From: Flavobacteriales bacterium
GTDB lineage: Bacteria > Bacteroidota > Bacteroidia > Flavobacteriales_D > Sanyastnellaceae
NCBI GenBank assembly: GCA_947448135.1
Contig: CANFLZ010000003.1
Location: forward strand, 1-64,000
Reading direction: 5' to 3'
Length of the DNA stretch: 64,000 nt
Shown: positions 25,024-33,443 of the stretch, piece by piece
Layout: the number at the start of each line of letters is the position of its first letter
How positions within the stretch are numbered: position 1 is the first letter of the stretch
The notes under the pieces: model-generated
Database searches by the model: none
The model's input: only the letters and a program-made list of their open reading frames with translations
Told to the model about the DNA's origin: nothing
Program-made: the position numbers and the translations under genes

Positions 25024-25797
25024 TTATGACATTGGAATTAAAATGCGCACACAAGAATGTTTCTCCAATATTTGATAGAATTCAACTGTTCCTTGCAGTT
25101 GAAGGGTTCTGTTCAAGATAGAGGAGCATCCTTTCCCAGTTTTTGATTCTGCGTGTTTTAAAAACATCGCTTGTGTAAAAGGAATGCCATTGTGGATGAT
25201 CTGAATCTGAAATTGGTTTTCTTCTGTCATCAATTCACATTCAAGCGTTGTTGCTTGGGCGTGTTTGAGAATGTTGTTCAGCACTTCATTCACGATGCGG
25301 TAGATAGTGAGTTCTTGGGCATGGTTAAATTCCGTTTGTTTATCCATCTTGTCAAAGAGGTGCGTTTCGACTTGGCTGCGCATGTCGAATAAATTTTTTT
25401 GCAATGATTTGATGAGACCAAAAAGTTTAATTTGCGTGGGATAAATCTCAGTAGAATATCTGCGTGTATCCGCGATTAGTCCGTCAATCTTGGTATGGAT
25501 GGCCTCACGTTCTTCTGCGGAGAATGTGATTGAGGATCCAGGGTTTTCGTCTCGATTCAATTGGCGGCTCAAAATGCTCAGAATCGGGCCAAAGTCATCG
25601 TGAAGATTGTTGGCCAACTCCTCCCGCTCGGCCTCTTGAGAAGCAATGATGGCCTGTTGGATCTTGGAATCAAAATCTCTTTTTTGGGAGATGTTTTGTA
25701 TGGTTTTTTTGGTAAAAAGTATGAAAACGGTTACAATGCTAATCAGCATCAGAAATATGATTATTCCTGTGGATAGTAGGACTTCGTCTATATTCAT
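25024..25797 (-). CDS. Histidine kinase of signalling set C
   Basis: 257 residues, the same length as the set A kinase and clearly its paralogue: one membrane helix (10-30), then ASQEAEREELANNLHDDFGP (H66), RRYSTEIYPTQIKLFGLIKSL, N box RIVNEVLNNILKHA and GKGCSSILNR. The DxGxG box reads HNGIPFT, so the usual aspartate is replaced by His as in set A. No sensor domain. Its start overlaps the stop of the 7TM gene by four bases. Confidence 0.87.
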   Translation of the reverse strand: MNIDEVLLSTGIIIFLMLISIVTVFILFTKKTIQNISQKRDFDSKIQQAIIASQEAEREELANNLHDDFGPILSILSRQLNRDENPGSSITFSAEEREAIHTKIDGLIADTRRYSTEIYPTQIKLFGLIKSLQKNLFDMRSQVETHLFDKMDKQTEFNHAQELTIYRIVNEVLNNILKHAQATTLECELMTEENQFQIQIIHNGIPFTQAMFLKHAESKTGKGCSSILNRTLQLQGTVEFYQILEKHSCVRILIPMS

Positions 25798-26441
25798 TCG
25801 GATGATTTTTTTATTTGAACTATCGCGTGGTATGTAACAAGCGCATCACGGATTAAATTGCCAGAGATCATTAAAATGAGATAGATGCTGAATACTTGCT
25901 TGGGATGGTTTGACAATCTTTGAAGTTGCATGCTAATCAAAGGAATAAAGCTCAACGCCTCGTATATGAATATCCCCAACAGTCCCATCAAGGGAGTGAT
26001 TTCAATTTTACGATTGGATTCTGCATTTTGTATAAAGTGTGTGGCAGCCAAAAAGAGAATGATGGGAATGTACAATTTGGAAACACTGGAAATATAATCT
26101 TGCGCGGATTCTAAATTGAGAAGTTGGCATATCGAAACGAAGAATACTACCTGAAGGGTGCATGCAGTGAGAATGGTGGTTTTGAGTTTATGCTTGAAAT
26201 TTCCAACTTCAATCGCAAGAAAGGTGACTATTACCACTTCGCTGATTTGATAAAGATTGAACATGAAGTCAGTATTGGCTTTAGTACGGCCAAAAATGAA
26301 ACAGATGGCGTCGGAAAGAAATGAAATCAAGGTGAACAAAAAAAGAAACTTGGCGTCTTGATTTTTTTTTGAAAAGGAAATCCATTGCAAGCCTACGGGA
26401 ATAATCCTTAGAATAACAGAAATATAAGCCAGGTAAATCAA
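25794..26441 (-). CDS. Seven-TM membrane protein of signalling set C
   Basis: 215 residues from a TTG start, as in set A. Seven hydrophobic segments; the TM6 motif GLLGIFIYEALSFIPL matches the set A protein, and SFLSDAICF in TM2 matches its SLLTEATNF. Coupled to the kinase by a 4-base overlap. The preceding 235 bases (to the lipoprotein gene) hold no gene. The start is uncertain because no ATG precedes the first helix, but losing that helix would break the similarity to set A. Confidence 0.75.
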   Translation of the reverse strand: MIYLAYISVILRIIPVGLQWISFSKKNQDAKFLFLFTLISFLSDAICFIFGRTKANTDFMFNLYQISEVVIVTFLAIEVGNFKHKLKTTILTACTLQVVFFVSICQLLNLESAQDYISSVSKLYIPIILFLAATHFIQNAESNRKIEITPLMGLLGIFIYEALSFIPLISMQLQRLSNHPKQVFSIYLILMISGNLIRDALVTYHAIVQIKKSSE

Positions 26442-26629
26442 GAGTTCAATTGGTTTTTGTTATACAGTTAATATCAACTTTTGTGCGGCACCATGAAATG
26501 GATTGGAGCAAATCTAAATGTTTACTAGGATTTTTTAATCTAAGAGTAGAGAAAAGTTGGATTTTTATGGAACATTGAATCAAATAATAATATAGTATTT
26601 GTACTATTGTTTTGGCCAACCGATTGAAT

Positions 26630-26637
26630 TACGTTTG
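26630..26637 (+). promoter_or_regulatory. -7 promoter box of the lipoprotein operon
   Basis: TACGTTTG fits TAnnTTTG, with a TTTG at 26611-26614 upstream (15-base spacer, shorter than usual). It gives a 5' leader of about 35 bases before ATG 26677. Confidence 0.45.
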
Positions 26638-26676
26638 TTGGGAATTATTTGGTTTTTAATACATCATTAAAAAAAT

Positions 26677-27204
26677 ATGAAAAACAAGATTTTATTTTCA
26701 ATCCTCTTTATGGGCATTCTATCTGCCTGCAAGGAAGATACAGACAACAACAAGGATGGCGTTCAACCGACATCGGGTTATAGCCTCTATCAATTGGAAT
26801 TGCGCAGCCAATCCTACACGGGTGATTGTATAGACGATTGGTCGTGGGAATGTTGGCACAGAGACCAAACCATCGAGATTCAATCGGTGAACGATTCAAC
26901 CATGAAGGCCAAAGTATTGGACAATGGTGCATGGACTGGTGACTACACCTTGCATGTCAATGGCAATCAGATCTCTGGGGCATTGCCCATTCCAAGCATC
27001 ATGATGCTCCAAAGCCAAGCAGAATGGATGACCTCACCGGTGACTTATGACGCCATGAATTTTGTTTTGGGATACAATCAGCTCCACACTGAGGCGCAAG
27101 GCACGGGTTTGTATGAAAAGACATTCGATTATACCAATTGCGCCAATGCTTCGTCTCAAGTGGGATTGGTGGATAGTTTCATCGTTATTCTTCGCGCCCT
27201 ATGA
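26677..27204 (+). CDS. Lipoprotein of unknown function (first of three)
   Basis: 175 residues; signal peptide with lipobox LSAC (lipidated Cys near residue 18), followed by acidic residues KEDTDNNKDG, which in Bacteroidota favours export to the cell surface. The mature part is about 140 residues of beta pattern with a Trp/Cys cluster (CIDDWSWECWHRDQ). No family is recognised. Translationally coupled to the next gene through an ATGA overlap at 27201-27204. The three-gene run ends at the terminator near 28170. Confidence 0.72.
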   Translation: MKNKILFSILFMGILSACKEDTDNNKDGVQPTSGYSLYQLELRSQSYTGDCIDDWSWECWHRDQTIEIQSVNDSTMKAKVLDNGAWTGDYTLHVNGNQISGALPIPSIMMLQSQAEWMTSPVTYDAMNFVLGYNQLHTEAQGTGLYEKTFDYTNCANASSQVGLVDSFIVILRAL

Positions 27205-27683
27205 GCAATAGTCTAAAAAATTTCTCCTCATGGCTTTCTGGGGTGGGAATTCTGCTCTTGCTGTTGAGCGCTTGTCACAAAGATGATCAGTCCGCGAGTG
27301 ATGCCTGGATTGGAAATTATTCAGTGGAATTGTACGGAGGGCATTTCAATAACTTGATGGATTTGGCCTATTCTGCGCCATACAACGAATCCTATTCATG
27401 CAAGATTGAAAAGAAGTCTGAGAATTCGTATGTCGTTTCTTGGTACACCTTGGATACCAACTTAGGAGGAGTTCCCATTGTAACGGAGGCTACTTTGAAG
27501 GAGGGGCATTTGGTTTTTGATGATGCGGACATGAATTTTTATTCATACGATTTGGTATTGGAAGAAACCAAGAAAAATGCCGCCTATGGCATGTGCATGG
27601 ATTATAGCACAAGTTCGAGTCAAGCGGGCGGACAATGTCGCTATGCAAAAACTTTTAAAATTCGCTTGGCGCGACAATCTTAA
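27201..27683 (+). CDS. Lipoprotein of unknown function (second of three)
   Basis: 160 residues; N-terminal hydrophobic stretch and lipobox LSAC with HKDDQS after the lipidated cysteine. The mature part (WIGNYSVELYGGHF..., SYDLVLEETKKNAAYGMCMDYS) looks like a small beta-barrel or sandwich. It shares size, lipobox and the C-terminal style (an alternating strand ending the protein, KTFKIRLAR) with its neighbours but no strong identity. Gap of 5 bases to the third gene. Confidence 0.7.
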   Translation: MSNSLKNFSSWLSGVGILLLLLSACHKDDQSASDAWIGNYSVELYGGHFNNLMDLAYSAPYNESYSCKIEKKSENSYVVSWYTLDTNLGGVPIVTEATLKEGHLVFDDADMNFYSYDLVLEETKKNAAYGMCMDYSTSSSQAGGQCRYAKTFKIRLARQS

Positions 27684-27688
27684 TCGCT

Positions 27689-28165
27689 ATGAAAAAAGTC
27701 AATGTAATCATCGCTCTTCTTCTGACCCTTGGGTTGGGTGTTTCTTGCAAGAAGAATGTCGAAAAAACGCCGTTGTTGCAAGTGGGATTGTATTCGATGC
27801 ATGTGGATAAAGCGCAATGGAATTCTGCCGGTGAATCGAGTTTTTTGAAAACGGACACCACCGATTTTTGGGGATATGTTCGCGTTACTGAACAAGACAA
27901 TGGCGCCATCATCGTTTCGTTTTCGGATGCTTCCATAGATAACGGCAATAGCACAGGGCATCAATTTTTCGCCAAGAAAAAAGAGATGCATTTGTTGCGG
28001 GAAGGGGATGTGACTGGACCAACTTTTGATTTGGAATGGTCTTCTGAGAACAACGCAGCAGCGCAGGGTTTGTTAATCATCCCAACACCCTCAGGGGGAA
28101 GTTGGGGAGAAGGACTTTGTTATCGTTTCAATACCTACAAGGTTTTTTTGAAAAAGATAGAATAA
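27689..28165 (+). CDS. Lipoprotein of unknown function (third of three)
   Basis: 158 residues; signal peptide with lipobox VSC (Cys near residue 20) followed by KKNVEK. The mature part is beta-rich (GLYSMHVDKAQWNS, FWGYVRVTEQDNGAIIVSF) and ends in a strand NTYKVFLKKIE, like the end of the second lipoprotein. Last gene of the operon, followed at once by a strong hairpin terminator. No family recognised. Confidence 0.7.
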   Translation: MKKVNVIIALLLTLGLGVSCKKNVEKTPLLQVGLYSMHVDKAQWNSAGESSFLKTDTTDFWGYVRVTEQDNGAIIVSFSDASIDNGNSTGHQFFAKKKEMHLLREGDVTGPTFDLEWSSENNAAAQGLLIIPTPSGGSWGEGLCYRFNTYKVFLKKIE

Positions 28166-28166
28166 A

Positions 28167-28190
28167 AAAAAGGGGCCGAGGCCCCTTTTC
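28167..28190. terminator. Bidirectional terminator between convergent genes
   Basis: AAAAGGGGCC-GA-GGCCCCTTTT: a GC stem with A and T flanks, serving the lipoprotein operon on the plus strand and the T9SS gene on the minus strand. Confidence 0.88.
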
Positions 28191-28196
28191 TAATGC

Positions 28197-29672
28197 TTAA
28201 CATCCACTCACTTTGATTACGGAGTATCTGGCTCCATTCACCAGTACCCACCAGTACAATCCATTGGGCCATTGGCTCGTGTCAATGGTGGTTTTGCCAT
28301 TCACCATGCCTTTGGCAACCGCTTGCCCCCATGCATTGTAAATGGTATAAGGTACACCCGGGTGTGGCGTGGTGAAATTCAATTCGTTGGAAAAAGGATT
28401 GGGAAAGGCACGTGGATTTTTGTTTTCGAATTGATTCACTTGCGTCGCACAGCCTTGGCATTGTCCAAAACATACAATCGGAATATAATTGTCACCGGAT
28501 ACAACATTGTAACCCCTATTGAAATTGCCAGATCCATCATTGAAAGCACAAGCAAAATCCACATTCTCTGCTTGCGTCCAGTCTCCACCATTGATGAATT
28601 TGAAGTAAACCGTATTCCCAGTTGGAATGCTTGCTGTGTAACTATAGATATTACCAAAAGTGTTGGTCATCTGTGATCCATTGGGAACCCATCCTTGGAA
28701 ATCCCCTGCAACAAAAACGCCGTTGGGATTGATGGCCGTATTGCTCATGTCCACCTGAAAAGTAACGCTGCTCATCTCTATCGGAATGCATGCCGCACAT
28801 TCATTGAAACAAACCAAATCTGCAGTAATGGAAACATCACCAATAGAGAGCGTTCGATTGATATTGCCACTTCCGTCGTCTACACCGCAAGTGCTGGGAA
28901 CAATTTCGGTACCCAACCAAGTATTTCCATTTAAAAATTTGTATTGAATGGTTTCTCCAGGATAGGCAAATAAAACCCCTTGGTACAATCCCGGTTGGTA
29001 TTCTGAAAGTTGTGTTGCTGTCGCATCCCAATTGTTGAATGTGCCCGCAACAAAAACACCTGCGGCATCTACCGTCTGGTTGGTCATGTCCACGCGAAGC
29101 ACCACCATGGTGGGTGTCATCATTGTACCCATACAATTGCAATTGACATCAACGACATCATTGTTGGTTTGAGCATTGTTGTCGTCACAAGTGTTGCCGA
29201 TAATCAAACAAGATCCATCGTCACTATTGGCCGCGGCGTTGAAATTGCAAGCATTGATATTGGTGCATCCTGGAACAACTGGTGGAGGACAATTTTCGCA
29301 TGCTCCGAAGCAAACAACGGGTACAATCCCATCTGCATTGCCAACGGTGATCAAACGATTAAATCCACCAAATCCATCATCCCAACCGCAAGAACTGGGC
29401 ACCAGTTCATTGTTGGTCCAGGCATCTCCATTGATAAATTTATAAGTATGGTCCATGTTTCCTGTGACATCCAAACTAACGGTGTAGATGCCATCTCCAT
29501 CGGGATCTGTCATCAAAGTAGTATTGGGTGACCATCCCTGGAAACTGCCCGCAACGTGCACGCCATTGGGCGAAACCGTTTGCTGACTCATGTTCACTTG
29601 TAAAGTAATATTCACGGCAAAGCCCAAAAGCTGAACGGCGAATAAGGCAAGAAATAATATTGTCTTTTTCAT
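28197..29672 (-). CDS. T9SS-secreted protein with three sugar-binding-like repeats
   Basis: 491 residues from ATG 29672, chosen for its signal peptide (MKKTILFLALFAVQLLGFA) and the promoter box 21 bases upstream. It has three repeats of about 100 residues, each opening with TLQVNMSQQTV/VLRVDMTNQTV/TFQVDMSNTAI and containing (H/F)VAG(S/T/D)F(Q/N)(G/N)W, YKFING and a Cys-rich end (CFGxCxxC). The fold resembles starch-binding or AMPK-glycogen-binding E-set domains. Between repeats one and two is CNFNAAANSDDGSC, also found in the adhesin at 1-2127. A T9SS type A domain ends the protein. Inference: a secreted glycan- or matrix-binding protein. Confidence 0.8.
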   Translation of the reverse strand: MKKTILFLALFAVQLLGFAVNITLQVNMSQQTVSPNGVHVAGSFQGWSPNTTLMTDPDGDGIYTVSLDVTGNMDHTYKFINGDAWTNNELVPSSCGWDDGFGGFNRLITVGNADGIVPVVCFGACENCPPPVVPGCTNINACNFNAAANSDDGSCLIIGNTCDDNNAQTNNDVVDVNCNCMGTMMTPTMVVLRVDMTNQTVDAAGVFVAGTFNNWDATATQLSEYQPGLYQGVLFAYPGETIQYKFLNGNTWLGTEIVPSTCGVDDGSGNINRTLSIGDVSITADLVCFNECAACIPIEMSSVTFQVDMSNTAINPNGVFVAGDFQGWVPNGSQMTNTFGNIYSYTASIPTGNTVYFKFINGGDWTQAENVDFACAFNDGSGNFNRGYNVVSGDNYIPIVCFGQCQGCATQVNQFENKNPRAFPNPFSNELNFTTPHPGVPYTIYNAWGQAVAKGMVNGKTTIDTSQWPNGLYWWVLVNGARYSVIKVSGC

Positions 29673-29693
29673 GGTTGGGGTAAAAGATTCTTT

Positions 29694-29701
29694 CAAATAT
29701 A
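29694..29701 (-). promoter_or_regulatory. -7 promoter box of the triple-repeat T9SS gene
   Basis: Minus-strand TATATTTG fits TAnnTTTG and has ATTG about 17 bases upstream as a near -33 element. The start codon is 21 bases downstream. Confidence 0.6.
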
Positions 29702-29780
29702 AGCCAATGGGGTAAAAACAATTTTGTTCGATTATCAAGTTTTGGCAAAGTATAGCCCAAAAAAAGTGCATTTTTGTTGG

Positions 29781-30521
29781 GTGAGAAATTTAATCGTCAT
29801 CGTTATCCTTTTGGTTACTGTCTCTGCTCAGGGACAAAAAATTCGTATCAAAGGCAAGGTATTGGAAGAACGTGGGCAACCCGTGGCCAATTCAATCGTT
29901 TTGAATACCCATACCCAGAAGGGTGCCTATGGATTGCCAGATGGTCATTTTGTGATTGAATGCAACAAAACAGATACGTTGACCATTACTTGTTTGGGAT
30001 ATTATGCTCGTCAAATTTGTTTCAAAGACTCCATTTTGAAAGATGTCTACTATCCCAAAGTTTATCTGCTCGATCGTGTCTACACGTATAACACCTTGCA
30101 CATTTTTGCCCCCCGTGATTTGGAAGATATTCAGAAGGACATACAGTCATTGGGATACAATGAGCGTGATTACATGCTCAGTGGAATCAACGCGGCCATG
30201 TCTCCCATTACTTTTTTGTACCAACAACTTTCAAAGAAAGAAGCGAGCAAGCGAATAGTAGCGGAATTAAAGAATGAAGACCGCAGACGTGATTTGCTCA
30301 AGGAGCTATTTCAAATCTATGTTGATTACCAGATCATCGATCTCACCACAGAAGAATTTGACGACTTCATTACTTATCTCAACGTCAGTGATGATTTCCT
30401 CATTCAATCTTCCCAATATGAATTCTTGGTGTACGTCAAGGAACGCTTCAGAGACTATCAAGTCATGCGTCGCAATGATACCAAATTCAAGAAGGAGGAT
30501 TTTGATTTCGACAAAGAATAA
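29781..30521 (+). CDS. Secreted protein with carboxypeptidase-like regulatory domain
   Basis: 246 residues from GTG 29781, chosen because it begins the signal peptide (RNLIVIVILLVTVSAQGQ) and a box CATTTTTG ends 4 bases upstream; a TTG at 29724 would put 19 charged residues before it. Residues about 20-100 form a CarboxypepD_reg-like sandwich (IRIKGKVLEERGQPVANSIVLN, GLPDGHFVIEC). The remainder is helical and charged (KKEASKRIVAELKNEDRRRD). Such proteins are common accessory envelope proteins in Bacteroidota without assigned role. Divergent from the T9SS gene. Confidence 0.72.
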   Translation: MRNLIVIVILLVTVSAQGQKIRIKGKVLEERGQPVANSIVLNTHTQKGAYGLPDGHFVIECNKTDTLTITCLGYYARQICFKDSILKDVYYPKVYLLDRVYTYNTLHIFAPRDLEDIQKDIQSLGYNERDYMLSGINAAMSPITFLYQQLSKKEASKRIVAELKNEDRRRDLLKELFQIYVDYQIIDLTTEEFDDFITYLNVSDDFLIQSSQYEFLVYVKERFRDYQVMRRNDTKFKKEDFDFDKE

Positions 30522-30537
30522 TTCATTGCGCTCTTAG

Positions 30538-30593
30538 CGGATACTTTGCGAACCCTGCGTTAAAAAATAATCGCAAAGCCCGCAAAGTATCCG
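30538..30593. repeat. Palindromic CGCAAAG-family repeat between convergent genes
   Basis: CGGATACTTTGCG (30538-30550) and CGCAAAGTATCCG (30581-30593) are a perfect 13-bp inverted pair around a 30-base loop. The CGCAAAGCCCGCAAAG core also starts each unit of the array near 36.2-36.7 kb. It may end transcription of both flanking genes. Confidence 0.8.
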
Positions 30594-30617
30594 CAAAGGC
30601 CGCAAATGAAATACTGC

Positions 30618-33443
30618 TTACTTCGCTTTTTCAATCAACGCATCACCTTTGGCCGAAGCATCGCTCACCAATTTATCGGCCTTGGCATTGGCTTCTTTGA
30701 TGCTTTTGTCATAGGCTTGGTCGGCCTTTTTACGCATCTCTTCGGCTAATTTTTTATTGGCGATTTTTTCCAATGGATTGCCTCCCTTGTTGGCCAATTT
30801 ATCGGCTTCTTTGTACGCATCTGCTTTGGCTTTGTCTGCGGCTGCTTTGGCGTCAGCTTTCAGTCTATCGGCTTGTGCTTGCGCTTCTTTGACCAATCGT
30901 TCTTTCTCAGCTTGTGCTTTCTCCAACGCGTCGTTTTTCAGTTCGGTCACCTTTTCCATCACTTGTTCTTTGACTACGGCAATGGCCTGATCTTTCAAGT
31001 CCTGAACGGCCTCTTCTCCCAAGGCCTTGCTGGTGACCTTGACGTCTGGATTTTTCACATCGCCTGTGATGCGAGCAATCAAATTGATTTTGTTTCCAGT
31101 TTTTAAATTCGTTCCCAGTTTTTGGTTGATTTGACCCAAAAAGCTGTTGGCTTGATTGACAACCCCAGATGGGAATTTTTCAAATGGGATATCAGTTTCG
31201 ATAGTGTAGTCGATCTTTTCTTCCAAGGTAGCCGACCCTTCCATTTTGACTGGAATATCATCTACTTTGAAACTGAATGGGTCAAATTTGATCACGCCGT
31301 TTTTGATCACAAATCCTACATTGATGTCTTTTAAGGTCACCGGCTTTTTCCATTTGTCCATGTTGACTTTCTCTGCAACTTTTACAATGGGTGCGTAATT
31401 GCTCACGACAATTTCTTGTGTCATCAATCGGCCATTGGCATCCACGCTATTGTTGATGGGCATCATTTGACGATCCAAAAGGGATTTCATGTTCATTTTG
31501 ATGGAAACCTTTCCATTGCAAGATTGCGCCATACTCGACCATTTTCCGAGTGTAGCAAATGTTTTGATGGTGGTCTGGATGTCAACTTGATTCAATGCAA
31601 AGTCCATGTCCACGCGGGGATGATGGCCTTCGTCTCCGTCATACAATCCATTCAATACCACATTTCCTCCCAAACCGTTCAATCCCAAATCGTGGAAAAT
31701 GGCTGTACCATTGTCGATTTTTATTTCGCCGCCTACTTGCGTGAAAGGGGCTTTATCGTACAACAATTGATCGATTTTGGAACGCAAGGTGAAGTCGATG
31801 TTGTTGGGTAAAATGACAACAGCAGAGGCGGTGTCGGGAGCGGCGCCAGTTGCGCTGGATTCCGCAGCGGGTGCGTCAGATGTGGTGGTCATGAAATCAT
31901 TGACATTGATTTTTGGAGAGTAAAAATCCAATGATCCAATGAGCTTCTCATCGTTGATGGCATACTCCAAATAATGACTCAAAGCGCCCTTCATTTTCAT
32001 TTCACTGTTGCCTACTTTGATGTCCAATTGGTTCAGTAGCGCTTGCTCTGGATCAAAGGTCAAATTCATTTTGTGCAACAAGATGTCGTAGGGCAATGAG
32101 TCACTTTCATAATCCATTTCGGTAATGTCGAGTTTTCCTTGCGCTTGTAAATCGGCAACTTTTCCTTTTTCAGCGGCACTGACATGTCCTTTGAACATCA
32201 TGTCGGCATCGATGATTCCCGTGAGTTTTTCTTCTTTTCCAATTGGAATAACATCTTTTAGTGTAGCCAGGTTGATGTTGAATTTGCCCATGAAATCGAT
32301 GTAAGGATCGCTTTCTGGTGTTTTTAAATGCAACTTCATGTCAACAGGATTTCCGCCAACACTCAAATGGCACTTGTCCATGTCGATGGTGGTGTTGTCT
32401 TCGTTGTTCATATCGGCGACAATGGCCAATTTCAATTGCACATCGTCAACACTTTTGGGCAATGCAGGGTATTTGAAACGTCCATTTTCAATTCCGACAT
32501 TCAAGCCAATGCCTGGCATGCTCTTTTCATTGTAAGTTCCTTTCACATATCCTTTCAACTCAATTTTCCCTGCTGCATCAACGCCTTCCAAGTCTTTGGC
32601 AAACTCCATCGGGACCATGGAAAGTAAGTTTTTGAAATCGGTTTTAGTCGCCGCAAATTCGATGTCCATATCGATGTCCTCTTCTGGCATGTTTACCCAG
32701 CCATTCATTTGAAGATACAATTGATTCAAGCGTATTTCATTGTCTTTAAATTCAAAACGCATCTTATCCATGTCCATCAAAAGATCAGCCTTGATTTCTG
32801 TTTCTGCTTTGCTGGCGTAGGTTACACCGTCAAACCAAAAAGTAGTTTCATCCGCAGTGGTGTAGGTAGATAGGGTAGTGATGGCATCGGCCAAATCACC
32901 GGAACCTTCGTGATTCAGGTTTTTAAAATCCATGACCATCGCCAAGCTCTTGTCATCGTATCGGATATTTCCTTTTTCAAGGGCATATTTTTTCAAGGCG
33001 ATATGAACGGGTTTGGAAGGTTCTTCGGGTTGCACCACTTTGGCGCTATCGGGAATGGTAATGTCATAGTTGGCTGTTCCGTCTGCCATCACACGAACAT
33101 CCATGGTGGGCTCGTCCAATAAAATTTGGGTCACTTCAATGTTGTCGGTAAATAGACTTTTGACATTGATGACTATCGTAAAGTCTTTGATATTGGCCAA
33201 AGTGACATTTTCAAAGGGAGCATGATTGACTACTTTTAAATCGTTGATGGTGACCCGCAAATTGGGGAAATTGCGGAGTAAACTCAAATCGACATCCGAA
33301 AAGCTGACGGTCGCTTTTAAATTCTCATTGGCTTTCTTTTGAACCAATTCGTAAATTTTTCCTTCAAAGGCAAATGGTAAAATGGCCAAAAGGAGAATCA
33401 ATGATCCCAAAACAATTCCGGTAATTTTCAAAGCTTTTTTCAT
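30618..33443 (-). CDS. AsmA-like envelope protein with long coiled-coil tail
   Basis: 941 residues. A single N-terminal membrane helix (about 6-27) is followed by the AsmA/DUF748-type opening NLKATVSFSDVDLSLLRNFPNLRVTINDL and repeated beta-strand segments throughout (GKIELKGYVKG, GNVVLNGLYDGDEG). AsmA-like proteins are thought to form periplasmic beta grooves that move lipids towards the outer membrane. The last 190 residues or so are Ala/Lys/Glu/Asp-rich heptads (QAEKERLVKEAQAQADRLKA) predicted to be a coiled coil, unusual for the family. The start overlaps the stop of aroC by four bases, so the three genes GT2-aroC-AsmA form one operon. Confidence 0.83.
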   Translation of the reverse strand: MKKALKITGIVLGSLILLLAILPFAFEGKIYELVQKKANENLKATVSFSDVDLSLLRNFPNLRVTINDLKVVNHAPFENVTLANIKDFTIVINVKSLFTDNIEVTQILLDEPTMDVRVMADGTANYDITIPDSAKVVQPEEPSKPVHIALKKYALEKGNIRYDDKSLAMVMDFKNLNHEGSGDLADAITTLSTYTTADETTFWFDGVTYASKAETEIKADLLMDMDKMRFEFKDNEIRLNQLYLQMNGWVNMPEEDIDMDIEFAATKTDFKNLLSMVPMEFAKDLEGVDAAGKIELKGYVKGTYNEKSMPGIGLNVGIENGRFKYPALPKSVDDVQLKLAIVADMNNEDNTTIDMDKCHLSVGGNPVDMKLHLKTPESDPYIDFMGKFNINLATLKDVIPIGKEEKLTGIIDADMMFKGHVSAAEKGKVADLQAQGKLDITEMDYESDSLPYDILLHKMNLTFDPEQALLNQLDIKVGNSEMKMKGALSHYLEYAINDEKLIGSLDFYSPKINVNDFMTTTSDAPAAESSATGAAPDTASAVVILPNNIDFTLRSKIDQLLYDKAPFTQVGGEIKIDNGTAIFHDLGLNGLGGNVVLNGLYDGDEGHHPRVDMDFALNQVDIQTTIKTFATLGKWSSMAQSCNGKVSIKMNMKSLLDRQMMPINNSVDANGRLMTQEIVVSNYAPIVKVAEKVNMDKWKKPVTLKDINVGFVIKNGVIKFDPFSFKVDDIPVKMEGSATLEEKIDYTIETDIPFEKFPSGVVNQANSFLGQINQKLGTNLKTGNKINLIARITGDVKNPDVKVTSKALGEEAVQDLKDQAIAVVKEQVMEKVTELKNDALEKAQAEKERLVKEAQAQADRLKADAKAAADKAKADAYKEADKLANKGGNPLEKIANKKLAEEMRKKADQAYDKSIKEANAKADKLVSDASAKGDALIEKAK

